A DNA stretch of 64,000 nt from Trematomus loennbergii (Eukaryota > Chordata > Actinopteri > Perciformes > Nototheniidae). The notes under the pieces are model-generated. The model was not told the DNA's origin. It worked only from the letters and a program-made list of their open reading frames with translations, and did no database searches. The translations under genes were made by a program, and so were the position numbers. How positions within the stretch are numbered: the first letter of the stretch is position 1; every line of letters begins with the position of its first letter. The stretch covers positions 62,001 through 126,000 of the forward strand of contig JAAOOA010000181.1 in NCBI GenBank assembly GCA_012861695.1, in the 5' to 3' direction. Positions 36,627-46,896 of this stretch are shown here, one piece after another.

Positions 36627-37500
36627 ATGCTCTTTTCAAAAGCTAAAAAGACACCAGAGCCTGTTTTAGATATTGTAATTACACAAGGAATAAAACTTGA
36701 AGTGGTTACCTGTTACAAATACCTTGGTATCTGGCTTGATGATTGTCTCACTTTTAAACTTCATGTCAATAACCTGCTTAAAAAACTGAGGGTTAGGCTA
36801 GGTTTCTTTTCCAGGAACAAGTCCTGTTTCTCACTTGAGGCCAGAAAAAGGCTAGTCACTGTGACCTTTTTACCTGTACTGGACTATGGTGATCTGATCT
36901 ATATGAATGCACCTGCCAATTGCCTGGTCAAGTTAGATGCCGCCTATCACAGTGCACTGAGATTTGTGACAAACTGTAAAGTATTAACCCATCACTGTAC
37001 CCTGTATGCAAGGGCAGGTTTGCCTTCACTAACTGTACGGAGGCTCAGTCACTGGTACATTTTTATATACAAAGCCATGTTAGGGAAACTTCCTTCCTAC
37101 ATCTGCTCCCTGATCTCACGGCGAATTGTAAGTGGCTACTGCCTGAGATCGAATGCTGTGGTTTTATTAAATGTGCCAACTGCTAGGACTGTCTTAGGGA
37201 AGATAGCATTTAGATGCGCAGCTCCGCTAACTTGGAACAGTCTGAGCAATTTGGTTCCGCTAAATGTTTTTAAAGCAAGGATAGATACTATCCAATCGGA
37301 AACTGTTGGAACCTGTAAATGTTACTAGCTATGTAAACTGTAGTCACTGTAAATATGCTGTATGATGTCCTTTTTTGTTTTTCTGTTATGTTTATATGTA
37401 TTCATGTGGAACCTACTTGCAGCAGGTCACCCTTGAAAAAGAGATCAATGATCTCAATGGGATTCACCTGCATAAATAAAGGTTTGAAATGAAATGAAAG
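36627..37500 (+). mobile_element. LINE C-terminal ORF with 3' UTR
   Basis: An uninterrupted 233-codon frame (36627-37328) holds CYKYLGIWLDDCLTFKLHV, the thumb region just after a LINE RT, then VLDYGDLIYMNAP, YHSALRFVTNC and PLTWNSLSN, the conserved tail of a teleost non-LTR element. The 3' UTR ends in aataaaggtttgaaatgaaatgaaa, an AATAAA plus a short (GAAAT)n tail. The 5' part (endonuclease, catalytic RT) is missing; truncation is usual for LINE copies. The open frame suggests fairly recent insertion. Confidence 0.85.
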
Positions 37501-37539
37501 ATTTTTTTTATCAGAACATGCATTTCTCCTCATTGTGAA

Positions 37540-38050
37540 CATATATTGCACTCATGTTCAGAATATATGGTACGTACATGGTCTTTTATAAATCTGAATA
37601 TATATAGTGCATACATGTCCCCATATAATTGTGAATATATAGCGCATACATGTCCCCATATAATTGTGAATATATATAGTACATGTCCCCATATAATTGT
37701 GAATATATTCTGCATACATGTCCCCATATAAATCTGAATATATAGAGCATACATGTCCCCATATATTTGTGAATATATATAGTACATGTCCCCATATAAT
37801 TGTGAATATATTCTACATACATGTCCCCATATAAATCTGAATATATAGTACATACATGTCCCCATATATTTGTGCATATATATAGTACATGTCCCCATAT
37901 AATTGTGAATATATTCTGCATACATGTCCCCATATAAATCTGAATATATAGAGCATACATGTCCCCATATATTTGTGAATATATATAGTACATGTCCCCA
38001 TATAAATGTTAATATATAGTAAAATGTATGTTCACATATATACACAACCA
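37540..38050. repeat. AT-rich tandem array, about 35-45 bp unit
   Basis: The phrase catgtccccatata recurs about twelve times, alternating attgtgaatatat and aatctgaatatat spacers. Long minus-strand ORFs full of YGDMY/IWGHV are translations of this array, not genes. Confidence 0.9.
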
Positions 38051-38929
38051 ATATATTATATATATTTACATATATTACTCAATATATGGAAAGCGGCAAT
38101 TACTGATGTATTATCCCATATATTACAATATATTATCACAATATATTATTCAATATATATATATGAAATATATTATCACAATATATTATTCAATATATAT
38201 ATTGTAATATATTAACACAATATATTATTCTATATATCTTCAATATATTTTCAATATATTTTGTAGATATGAATAAATATGTTTTTCATGTTGATTATTA
38301 ATCAGTATCACTTGGTGTAGCCAACAGCAAGATTTCCTTTATTAATCTTTTCAATTAACCAGTAAATCAGAAAACAAATAATGCAATATATTGACAGTTA
38401 ATATATGGGGATATATTTTCTTTGCGTAAGGGCACAGTCACCAATAAAACTATTGGTAACACACTACACCATAATGGATCAAATCCTGAAGTGCCTGCAG
38501 GTCCCCCGCTCAAGAAGGACCATGAAAGGCACGTCTGAAGTTTGACAATGAACATCTGAATGATTCAGAGAAGGCTTGGGAGAAGATGATATGGTCAGAT
38601 GAGACCTAAATCGAGATCTCTTGGCATCAACTCGACAAGCCGTGTTGGAGGAAAATAAATGCTCACTATAACCCCAGAACACCATCCCCACCGTCAAGCA
38701 GGAGGTGGAAAACATTATGCTTTGGGGGTGTTTCTCTGCTAAGGGGACAGGACGACTTCCCTGCATCGAGGAGAGGATGCACGGGCCATGTACCGTGAAA
38801 TCTTGGCCGATAGCATCCTTCCCTCAGCAGGACACTGGAAATGGGTCATGGATGGGTCTTCCAGCAGGACAATAAACCTTAACATACGGCCAAGGCAACA
38901 CAGGAGTGGCTAAAGAAGAAGCACACTTA

Positions 38930-39684
38930 TGGGCGTTTCCACTACACGGCCTCGCTCGGCCCCGCTCGGTATGGCTAGGCCTCGTTAGGACTGGCTCACT
39001 TTATGGCGCATTTCCATTACAGTTTAGGAACTGTGGTAGTATCTATAGTAACGCAGTGTAGGCGGAGCCGTGACGTCCTCTTCAATGAGAACCCAGAAAA
39101 AACAACACAGCCGTTAGCTGTTAGCACTCAGAGCTCAGCTCCTCTATATGTTCAGAAACTAGACAAAAGTTAAACAAGTACAAACCACAGACTGCTGTGT
39201 CATGGTGAATACAGTCGCTGCTTTTATGTCTGTATTGGCCGTTGTTGTGAGTGTGGACGGTCGGAGTATATACTGCGCTAGCTTAGCCAATCTCCATTTA
39301 GAAAACACGCATTTTAAAAGGTTTTTCCCCTGCCGTCTGTCTGCAGACTTGACAAAGCATTAATTCATGGTTTTTACTAACCGGTATCAGTTGTTGTTAC
39401 TTCGGCATCATTTTGAAACGTGTATTACAATTAAATCACGGTCAAATATGTCCATCTTGTTGTAGTTGTAGCGCCCTTGCCAGCGATGCTCTCTCTAGTT
39501 AGCATACTCAGCCCGACTCAGCCTCGTTGTCTCGGGCCTAGACCCACGATTTTATGAGGCCAGAAAAACTGTGAATTAGGACCCGCCCGGCCGGTACTAG
39601 GCCAAGTGGAAACGCAACCAAAGACGGGCCGCTGACGTCACAGCCCTCTTAAACCGTGCTCCGCGCTGTAGTGGAAACGCGCCA
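38930..39684. mobile_element. Harbinger-like MITE, copy 2 of 2, nested in Tc1
   Basis: Ends TGGGCGTTTCCACTACAC and GTAGTGGAAACGCGCCA; TTA on both sides (38927-38929, 39685-39687). The interior matches 22322-23070. The Tc1 reads across it once the insert and one TTA are removed. Confidence 0.9.
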
Positions 39685-39763
39685 TTAGGTGATGGAGGGG
39701 CGAGCCAGTCTCGGACCTTAATCCCATAGAAAATCTGTGGAGGGAGCTGAAGCTTTGAGATGC

Positions 39764-40118
39764 TGTGAGACTGACCGTTGAGCGGCCGAACCAAGCAAGG
39801 AGGCAGAGGCAGAACGTCCAAAATACAACCCGGTGTGGGCATTTATTACTCACGGGCACATGACACAGCCTCAATCTCGCTGTTCACGTGAGCACAGTCA
39901 CCAGCCAAAGGATCTCACACCACATTACAAACAGGAAACACAGAGCCTAAATACACACACACTAATTAATCAACAAGACACAGGTGAGGGGAGCAATTAG
40001 ACACAGGTGAGGGGAAGAGCCATCACAGGGCACCAGGTGAACACAATCCCCAACAATTAAGCTATACAACCCATAACGGAGGCCGAGATCTATGGGCCCA
40101 GAGATCACCTCCGTGACA
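39764..40118. mobile_element. Solo LTR with 5-bp target duplication, nested in Tc1
   Basis: 355 bp start with TGTGAGACTG and end with CTCCGTGACA (TG...CA on both strands). They are bounded by GATGC at 39759-39763 and again at 40119-40123. No internal retroviral or gypsy sequence remains, so this is an LTR left after recombination between two LTRs. Orientation is uncertain; the tgtcacggaggtgatc start on the minus strand is the likelier 5' end. Confidence 0.85.
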
Positions 40119-40480
40119 GATGCCAAGCATCAGCCAAAACCTTAAGGATTTGCAGAGGATCTTCAGAGAGGACCAAAATCCTTCCTGAGATGTTCACAAA
40201 CCTGGAGACCAACTACAAGAAGCATCTGACCTCTGTCTGTCCAACAAGGGCTTCTCCACCAAGTACTAAGACAAGTGTTGCAAGGGGATCAAATACTTAT
40301 TTCCCACAGTTAAAAGCAAATACATTTTTATCTTTTATATAATGTCAATTTCTGGATTTTCTTTTTGATATTCTTTTTCTCACTGTTAAAATAAACCTAC
40401 CATTAAAATGATAGACTGTTAATTCTTTGTAACTGGGCAAACTTACAAAATCAGCAAGGGATCAAATACTTATTTCCTCC

Positions 40481-41548
40481 ATATGAATAAAGTAGTTATT
40501 ATTATTAATGTATTTATAAGGTTTATTTTTTCTGATCAAGTAAAGGCAACGTGTCTTGATGTCATTGCGTCTGTTACCGGGACACGGAGTAGTCACAACA
40601 CTCTGACGTTAGCGAGCTAAACAGATCTTCAAACAAAACCCTTTTTATTTCTGTATTGGAGAAATGAGAAACGGCTCTGGTGTCCTTGTGTTCTTCCTGC
40701 CCTGCCCTGCTGTGTCTTGTGTTTGAGATTAGTTTTGCATGCATATCATACAATCCTTACATTGTTAAACTCTAACCAAAAGTAAAGCTGTTTTACTGTC
40801 AAACTTCTTTATAGTAAAGTACTGTTAACAGTTAATTGTGAATACAAAATGAATTATTACAGGGTGATACAAATGATATCATAACGTATAGACTTAAGGA
40901 GCAAGTATTGATTACCTTTCATTTGATACTTTGAGTACTTGTTCCTGATATAATGACAAAATGCAGGTATTTTAATTGTAATGTGGTATTTTGACAGTGT
41001 TGATCTCATCCAAAGAGAACATACGTATTGTTCCAGGTTAACCTCTGGGTTTTTTTATTTGCTGCTTTGACCTTTCTTACTGTATGCAAACAGAGTGATT
41101 TGAATGTTATATCAAAGCAAAATCAGCATACCCAAATGAACACTCTCAGATCTGATTTCAACACTTTGTGTCAATGGGTCCACACCACATAGTGTACATT
41201 TAACCCTTTTTGCAGAGTAGGTACCTTAACCCCAATTTATTGTAATCTTTAACTCTATTTGGAGATCAAATATATAATAAAAAAATAATCACTATGAAGA
41301 ATAAACTATATCCAATAAAGAGATGTTATTTATTTGAATTTTATTCAGTTATTTCTCACATGTTGGATTATTGGTTGGTATTGGTTTGGCCAGAATGGTA
41401 ATTTCCCTGATTTTAGACAATTATGGCCTCCTGATTCTCAATATAGATATAAAGATATTTGTTCTCCTTTATTCAGAAATATATATTTACTTCTAAACGT
41501 GATTTTTGCGGGTGGAGGGAGGTTAAATATTAGTTAAATATAACATTA
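40481..41548. repeat. Mosaic copy of two blocks from 1-8 kb
   Basis: 40490-41270 matches 975-1755 (including the X-box-like GTTACCGGGACAC at 40573). 41275-41490 matches 7865-8095. The two source pieces lie 6 kb apart in copy A but are joined here. No gene. Confidence 0.75.
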
Positions 41549-41558
41549 GTGCGTGTGA

Positions 41559-41567
41559 TTGTAGTGT

Positions 41568-41598
<31 letters not shown>

Positions 41599-41625
41599 CG
41601 TGCGCATGTGTGTGTTTGTGTGTAT
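41559..41625. repeat. (GT)n microsatellite
   Basis: A short GT run with GCGT variants upstream of the recombinase gene. Confidence 0.9.
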
Positions 41626-41678
41626 TGTTATTTTTCTTTGTCTAAAATTAGTAATTATGTCAATACTTAAAGTGGAAT

Positions 41679-42826
41679 TTGTACATTTGCGAGTATATTG
41701 TAAAGCCGGGCCGGGCAGTCACAACATCAGAGTTCTTCCTGAAGAATGTGCACCAGTTCATGGGGTACATGTCTGAGTCAAAGCCCCGGGGGTGCAAGCT
41801 CACCCAGTCTGATATGACCCACATAATGAGAGAGGTGAAAGCCAACATGAAACACTTGAATAAGGCAGTCACTCTACATCAGTTTAAGGTGAAGAGGAAC
41901 AAACTGGATCGTCTGCCGAGCCAGGCGGAGTTCTCGCCGCCATGGCGGCCGCTGAGAAGCGCATCCCGGAGCTCCTCGACCTGATGGCCGGCACGCCGAC
42001 CTCAACCACCCAGAAGCTTCTCTATGGCTATCTCACCCTCCATTGGAGCCTCCTGTATGGCCACCGTACGGGCGTGTACGCAAACATGAAAAACAGTGAG
42101 GTCTTAGAGGCAGCCATAAGGGGAACTGCTGAGGGCTACATCATCCATGTGCAGGATCACAAGACGGCCAAGACATATGGCGAAGCACAGCTGGCGCTTA
42201 CAGTAGAGGAGTTTAGCTGGGTCATGCGGTGGATGGGGATTAAAAAGGTATTGCTGGGTCCTCAGAATGAATTCTTCCTTTTCACAAGGGGGAATCGGGC
42301 CTCCAAGAACCTGAACGCTCACTTGAAGAGGGCATGGGCTGATGCTGGGCTAGAAACAGCCGTCACCTTCACAATCCTGCGCACTGCCCTGGCTGACAAT
42401 ATCAAGCATCACCAAGATCCAGAAAGCCGGTCGATTCTCGCCAGGTTTATGTGTCACGACGTAACCACGGCGGACCGGTTCTACGCGAATGCGCCGGGAA
42501 TAAAGGAGGCATTGAGAATCCGCTCCATGTTCAGGGCGTCATCAGATGCGGCAGCAGCTGCATCATCATCAGAAGGATGTCTACCGCTGTCAGATGGGGA
42601 GACCTCCGAAGAGGGCTGCTATAACAGTACTGCTCCATCATCTTCACCTGATGGGTCATTGGAGCGGCAGCAGCAGCGGAAGCGGAAGCGGGAGGGAAAG
42701 AGGCCAATGAAGTCGGGACCGGGGCTGGTTGACACTCCTGATGATGGGGCAGGGGCCGTGGACTCAACCTGTTTGCCCTGGTGCACCGTAAGAATTAGAC
42801 GCCTTTGGTCCCCTGAATCCCGCTAA
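41679..42826 (+). CDS. Tyrosine recombinase-like protein (Crypton/YR-element type)
   Basis: Two overlapping frames form one protein: 41679-41945 (an N-terminal helical core-binding-like part, EFFLKNVHQFMGYMSESKP) and 41942-42826 (294 codons, catalytic part). The frames are offset near 41930, by one base, or by two the other way. In the second part (numbered from its Met) candidate catalytic residues are R42 (GHRTGVY), K74 (DHKTAKTYG), R147 (TILRTAL, with the usual His position not His), H172 (MCHDVTTADRFY) and Y181, the expected R-K-R-H-Y order of tyrosine recombinases. A low-complexity Ser/Glu and basic KRKREGKRP tail follows. Such genes in fish belong to Crypton-like mobile elements or their relatives; DNA cutting and joining is the family role. 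Superfamily is inferred, not searched. Confidence 0.65.
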
Positions 42827-43130
42827 ACATTGTGAATATGTATACCGTGTATATAATTATTATTATAATCCTGTGTATACATTTTGTAAATAGTACAATA
42901 TCTCCAGGGCGCATAACTGCACTTTACAAGCCAGGGAAGGTGCCAGAATCCTGGGCATACATTTTGTTAATAGTGCACCTCCAGGGCGCATAACTGCACT
43001 TTACAAGCCAGGGAAGGTGCCAGAATCCTGGGCATACATTTTGTTAATAGTGCAACACCTCCAGGGCGCATAACTGCACTTTAAAACGTAGGTTAAGAAA
43101 TTTAGTAGTACTGTTATAGCAGCAGTAGTA
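42827..43130. repeat. 77-bp direct repeat array after the recombinase gene
   Basis: The unit ctccagggcgcataactgca... (with tttacaagccagggaaggtgcc and tgggcatacattttgt) occurs about three times from 42905, and again at 44955-45090 and 48015-48160. Inverted versions lie at 45368-45430 and near 45660-45700. Confidence 0.85.
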
Positions 43131-43720
43131 CGTGTAAATAGTTGATGTTTTAGTCTGTGTGTACTGTGATTTTTGTTACTGCAACGTGTAAATAGTTGAT
43201 GTTTTAGGCTGTGTGTACTGTGGTTTTTGTTCAAATAAAATAAAAATAAAAAAAAAACAATAACCTTGATGGTTACCAGGGGCAGATAAAGTGCCACTTT
43301 CCATCAGCACCGGGGTGCTGAACCCTGTGATGAGCGCTCAAGTGTTGGCGGAGGAGGTGTAAGCCAGAGGAGGGTGAACAAAAGTTAAAGTGTTTGAACC
43401 TCCAGCCCAGAAGGGGGGTGGTGGTGCCGTGAAGAAGGCCGACTATGGATGCTGATGGGCGGACATAGAAGCACCACAAAATCCACCCCCTTTAGGGTCA
43501 CCAGGGGCACGAGAATACCCTCCACAGAAGGGGTGGTGGTGCCGTGAAGAAGGCCGACTATGGATGCTGATGGGCGGACATAGAAGCACCACAAAATCCA
43601 CCCCCTTTAGGGTCACCAGGGGCACGAGGTTCTGGTGGGTGTGAATACCTGTGTTTAGTCCGTGGGGGAGTGCTTAAGTGTGGGGGCCCGGGGACTCAGG
43701 TGTGCAAGGTTATGGAGGTC
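43131..43720. repeat. Repeat block I (first copy): 54-bp and 118-bp units
   Basis: Two gtgtaaatagttgatgtttt units (43133, 43188) are followed by spacer and two copies of a 118-bp unit containing cgactatggatgctgatggg (43438, 43556). The block recurs at 46205-46860, where the 118-bp unit is present three times. Minus-strand ORFs here are repeat translations. Confidence 0.85.
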
Positions 43721-44072
43721 CCACTGTTATGGGGACATGCTGGAGGTCATGAGTCCGTCCTTCGGGCTCTGTGAGCGGGCACGGACAGGTGATTTTCCCC
43801 TGGTCTCTCCTGGAGCTGTGAAATAACCAGAGTCCCACTGTTAGGGGGCCATGCTGGAGGTCATGAGTCCGTACTTTGGGGGTCTGTGAGCGGGCACAGA
43901 CAGGTGATTTTCCCCTGGTCTCTCCTGGAGCTGTGAAATAACCAGAGTCCCACTGTTATGGGGACATGCTGGAGGTCATGAGTCCGTCCTTCGGGGCTCT
44001 GTGAGCGGGCACAGACAGGTGATTTTCCCCTGGTCTCTCCTGGAGCTGTGAAATAACCAGAGTCCCACTGTT
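43717..44072. repeat. 115-bp tandem array, three units
   Basis: gtcatgagtccgt occurs at about 43746, 43860 and 43976 with ggtgattttcccctggtctc in each unit. The same unit occurs six times at 46897-47568. Confidence 0.9.
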
Positions 44073-44958
44073 AGGGACTTCTGCTGGACGTCTCCTGCAT
44101 TTAAACAGATTCACCAGTTTCTAACAGACTTTAGCCCTGATCAGAGCCCTGTTTTCTGGGTAAGACAGCGAGGTGCTGTACCCTGGGTGTCTGGCTCTCT
44201 GAGACCCTGCTAAAAGCAGTGTCTCTGCTGCCTGCATTTAAACAGATTCACCAGTTTCTAACAAGACTTTAGCCCTGATCAGAGCCCTGTTTTCTGGGTA
44301 AGACAGCGAGGTGCTGTACCCTGGGTCTCTGGCTCTCTGAGACCCTGCTAAAAGCAGTGTCTCTGCTGCCTGCATTTAAACAGATTCACCAGTTTCTAAC
44401 AAGACTTTAGCCCTGATCAGAGCCCTGTTTTCTGGGTAAGACAGCGAGGTGCTGTACCCTGGGTGTCTGGCTCTCTGAGACCCTGCTAAAAGCAGTGACT
44501 CTGCTGCTGCATTTAAACAGATTCACCAGTTTCTAACAAGACTTTAGCCCTGATCAGAGCCCTGTTTTCTGGGTAAGACAGCGAGGTGCTGTACCCTGGG
44601 TGTCTGGCTCTCTGAGACCCTGCTAAAAGCAGTGACTCTGCTGCTGCATTTAAACAGATTCACCAGTTTCTAACAAGACTTTAGCCCTGATCAGAGCCCT
44701 GTTTTCTGGGTAAGACAGCGAGGTGCTGTACCCTGGGTGTCTGGCTCTCTGAGACCCTGCTAAAAGCAGTGACTCTGCTGGCTGCATTTAAACAGATTCA
44801 CCAGTTTCTAACAAGACTTTAGCCCTGATCAGAGCCCTGTTTTCTGGGTAAGACAGCGAGGTGCTGTACCCTGGGTGTCTGGCTCTCTGAGACCCCGCTA
44901 AAAGCAGTGTCTCTGCTGCCTGCATTTAAACAGATTCACCAGTTTCTAACAAGACTTT
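44072..44958. repeat. 138-bp tandem array, about seven units
   Basis: atttaaacagattcaccag recurs every 137-139 bp (near 44098, 44238, 44377, 44511, 44648, 44786, 44926). Each unit carries ctgatcagagccctgttttc and gacagcgaggtgctgtaccc. Units are nearly identical, suggesting recent expansion or gene conversion. This array is not repeated in the second block copy. Confidence 0.92.
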
Positions 44959-45477
44959 ACAACTGCACTTTACAAGCCAGGGAAGGGGCCAGAATCCTGG
45001 GTATACATTTTGTAAATAGTGCAATACCTCCAAGGCGCATAACTGCACTTTACAAGCCAGGGAAGATGCCTGAATCCTGGGGTAAACATTGTTTAATTGT
45101 TTAAGTGTTTTTAAATGTATGGAACAGTGTTTTGTCTCTTTCAAAACTCTCCCGTCATTGGCCGGATACATGGGGACGATTTTATATTGACTATGACCGT
45201 TACTATTCCAGTGAGACGAAGTACGTCCAGTGACGGGAGTGATCCCATGTTAATTTTGTCCGAAAACCAGAGCATTCCCTTATCCCTCTTAGGTGCCTTG
45301 CAAACAATGGACGTCCGCTCTCGGGAGCGTCGGAGTGGTGCGGTCACCCTAAGTGACAGACCTAAAGTATCCGGGATTCAGGCATCTTCCCTGGCTTGTA
45401 CATTTTTGGTGATGCGCCCTGGAGATATCAGCCTATTTTTAACAACTTTTCCCAGCTTTTCAAACATTTATTCCGGG
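44959..45477. repeat. 77-bp units plus conserved single-copy spacer, with inverted unit
   Basis: Two direct 77-bp units (44960-45090) are followed by 45100-45290 (ccgtcattggccggatacat, cagtgagacgaagtacgtcc), which reappears at 48175-48360. An inverted 77-bp unit at 45368-45430 (gcatcttccctggcttgtac, gatgcgccctggag) faces the direct ones. Confidence 0.8.
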
Positions 45478-45602
45478 GTTTTAGCCAGTCATTTTGCAAG
45501 AAATCATTTAACATTAACGGTCTCCTGAAAAAGCACATATTCTGTGCATTTTCAGGAGAGCGTCTATGTTAAATAATTTCGTGCAAAATGACTGTCTAAA
45601 AC
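45478..45602. repeat. Long imperfect palindrome
   Basis: Arms of about 50-60 bases meet near 45540: ccagtcattttgcaagaaat at the left, matched by atttcgtgcaaaatgactg at the right, with catttaacatta / tatgttaaataa and tctcctgaaaa / ttttcaggaga inside. A hairpin could form in single-stranded DNA or RNA. It lies within the recombinase-associated repeat tail. Confidence 0.85.
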
Positions 45603-45734
45603 TCTCTTCCAGACATTTAAAAATACTTTCCCCGACCATTTAAACATTATTTCTGGGTGGTAAAGTGCAGTTAAGCGGCCTGGAGGTATTATACTATTTC
45701 AAACAACTTTTCCCCGCCTTTCAAAGACTTATTC

Positions 45735-46190
45735 CTGGGTACAAGTGTTATCTTTCCCCCCCTGGGTGTGTGTGAGACAAGTGAAGTGAGTCAGCCTGCC
45801 AACAAGCAGCAGTGTGCTGTCATTTGAAACATGTTCCCCACACTGTGACTATGCTGTAGCCACCTTTCGAGCACTCTTTCCTGGGTCAATGTGTCCTCTT
45901 TCTCCCCCCTGGGTGTGTGTGAGACAAGTGAAGTGAGTCAGCCTGCCAACAAGCAGCAGTGTGCTGTCATTTGAAACATGTTCCCCACAGTTTAACACAC
46001 TTTACTGTGTTTTGAGACTCTTTCCTGGGTCAATGTGTCCTCTTTCTCCCCCCCCTGGGTGTGTGTGAGACAAGTGAAGTGAGTCAGCCTGCCAACAAGC
46101 AGCAGTGTGCTGTCATTTGAAACATGTTACCCCCACAGTGTGACTATGCTGTAGCCACGTTTCGAGCACTCTTTCCTGGGTCGAAAAGAC
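45735..46190. repeat. About 149-bp tandem array, three units
   Basis: gtgtgtgtgagacaagtgaag, followed by tcagcctgccaacaagcagc and gtcatttgaaacatgtt, recurs near 45765, 45913 and 46064. It is a separate family from the 115- and 138-bp units. Confidence 0.88.
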
Positions 46191-46204
46191 ATGTGCTGTA
46201 AACC

Positions 46205-46890
46205 TAGTTGATGTTTTAGTCTGTGTGTACTGTCATTTTTGTTACTGCAACGTGTAAATAGTTGATGTTTTAGGGTGTGTGGTTGATGTTTTAGGGTGTG
46301 TGTTCAAATAAAATAAAAAATTTAAAAAAACAATAACCTTGATGGTTACCAGGGCAGATAAAGTGCCACTTTCCATCAGCACCGGGGTGCTGAACCCTGT
46401 GATGAGCGCTCAAGTGTTGGCGGAGGAGGTGTAAGCCAGAGGAGGGTGAACAAAAGTTAAAGTGTTTGAACCTCCAGCCCAGAAGGGGGGTGGTGGTGCG
46501 TGAAGAAGGCCGACTATGGATGCTGATGGGCGGACATAGAAGCACCACAAAATCCCCCTTTAGGGTCACCAGGGGCACGAGATACCTCAACAGAAGGGTG
46601 GTGGTGCCGTGAAGAAGGCCGACTATGGATGCTGATGGGCGGACATAGAAGCACCACAAAATCCACCCCCTTTAGGGTCACCAGGGGCACGAGAATACCC
46701 TCAACAGAAGGGGTGGTGGTGCCGTGAAGAAGGCCGACTATGGATGCTGATGGGCGGACATAGAAGCACCACAAAATCCACCCCCTTTAGGGTCACCAGG
46801 GGCACGAGGTTCTGGTGGGTGTGAATACCTGTGTTTAGTCCGTGGGGAGTGCTTAAGTGTGGGGGCCCGGGGACTCAGGGTGTGCAAGGT
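46205..46890. repeat. Repeat block I (second copy)
   Basis: It duplicates 43131-43720, with three rather than two 118-bp units (cgactatggatgctgatggg at about 46510, 46620 and 46738). Confidence 0.88.
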
Positions 46891-46896
46891 TATGGA

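Larger units (their letters stand above)
33251..38431. mobile_element. Unassigned 5.2-kb inverted-repeat element in the Tc1
   Basis: Left end CCCCTTATGAAACAAAAATA and, reversed, right end CCCTTACGCAAAGAAAATAT are similar inverted termini; Tc1 sequence resumes directly on both sides. The body has palindromic TATATTG-rich borders (33270-33850; 38040-38420), a non-repetitive core (33850-35020) with a possible donor at 34101, a TTAA MITE, an unrecognised region (35379-36600) and a LINE. Superfamily and transposase were not recognised; a composite of several insertions is also possible. Confidence 0.5.
32217..40480 (+). mobile_element. Old Tc1-like element split by nested insertions
   Basis: The left end CAGTGGAGGAAATACTTAT follows TA at 32215; the right end is aagtatttgatccc-type sequence in reverse, ending TTATTTCCTCC at 40480 with the last four bases lost. 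Transposase pieces: [20 protein letters not shown] from 32562; a segment 33075-33250; 38433-38928 (SGTCRHF-like frames, WSDET region near 38595); 39690-39763; 40119-40270 (a final KY.. tail before taagac). The pieces are in the right order for a single transposase of about 340 codons but carry stops. Insertions: 32672-33068, 33251-38431, 38930-39684 and 39764-40118. Confidence 0.85.

Noticed and set aside
37530..38051. 173-codon minus-strand ORF with repeating IWGHV/YGDMY
   Set aside because: It is a product of the AT-rich tandem array; the periodicity matches the DNA repeat and the ORF has several equivalent shifted versions.
42531..42767. Minus-strand ORF opposite the recombinase C-terminus
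   Set aside because: It is an antisense shadow of a codon-biased real frame.
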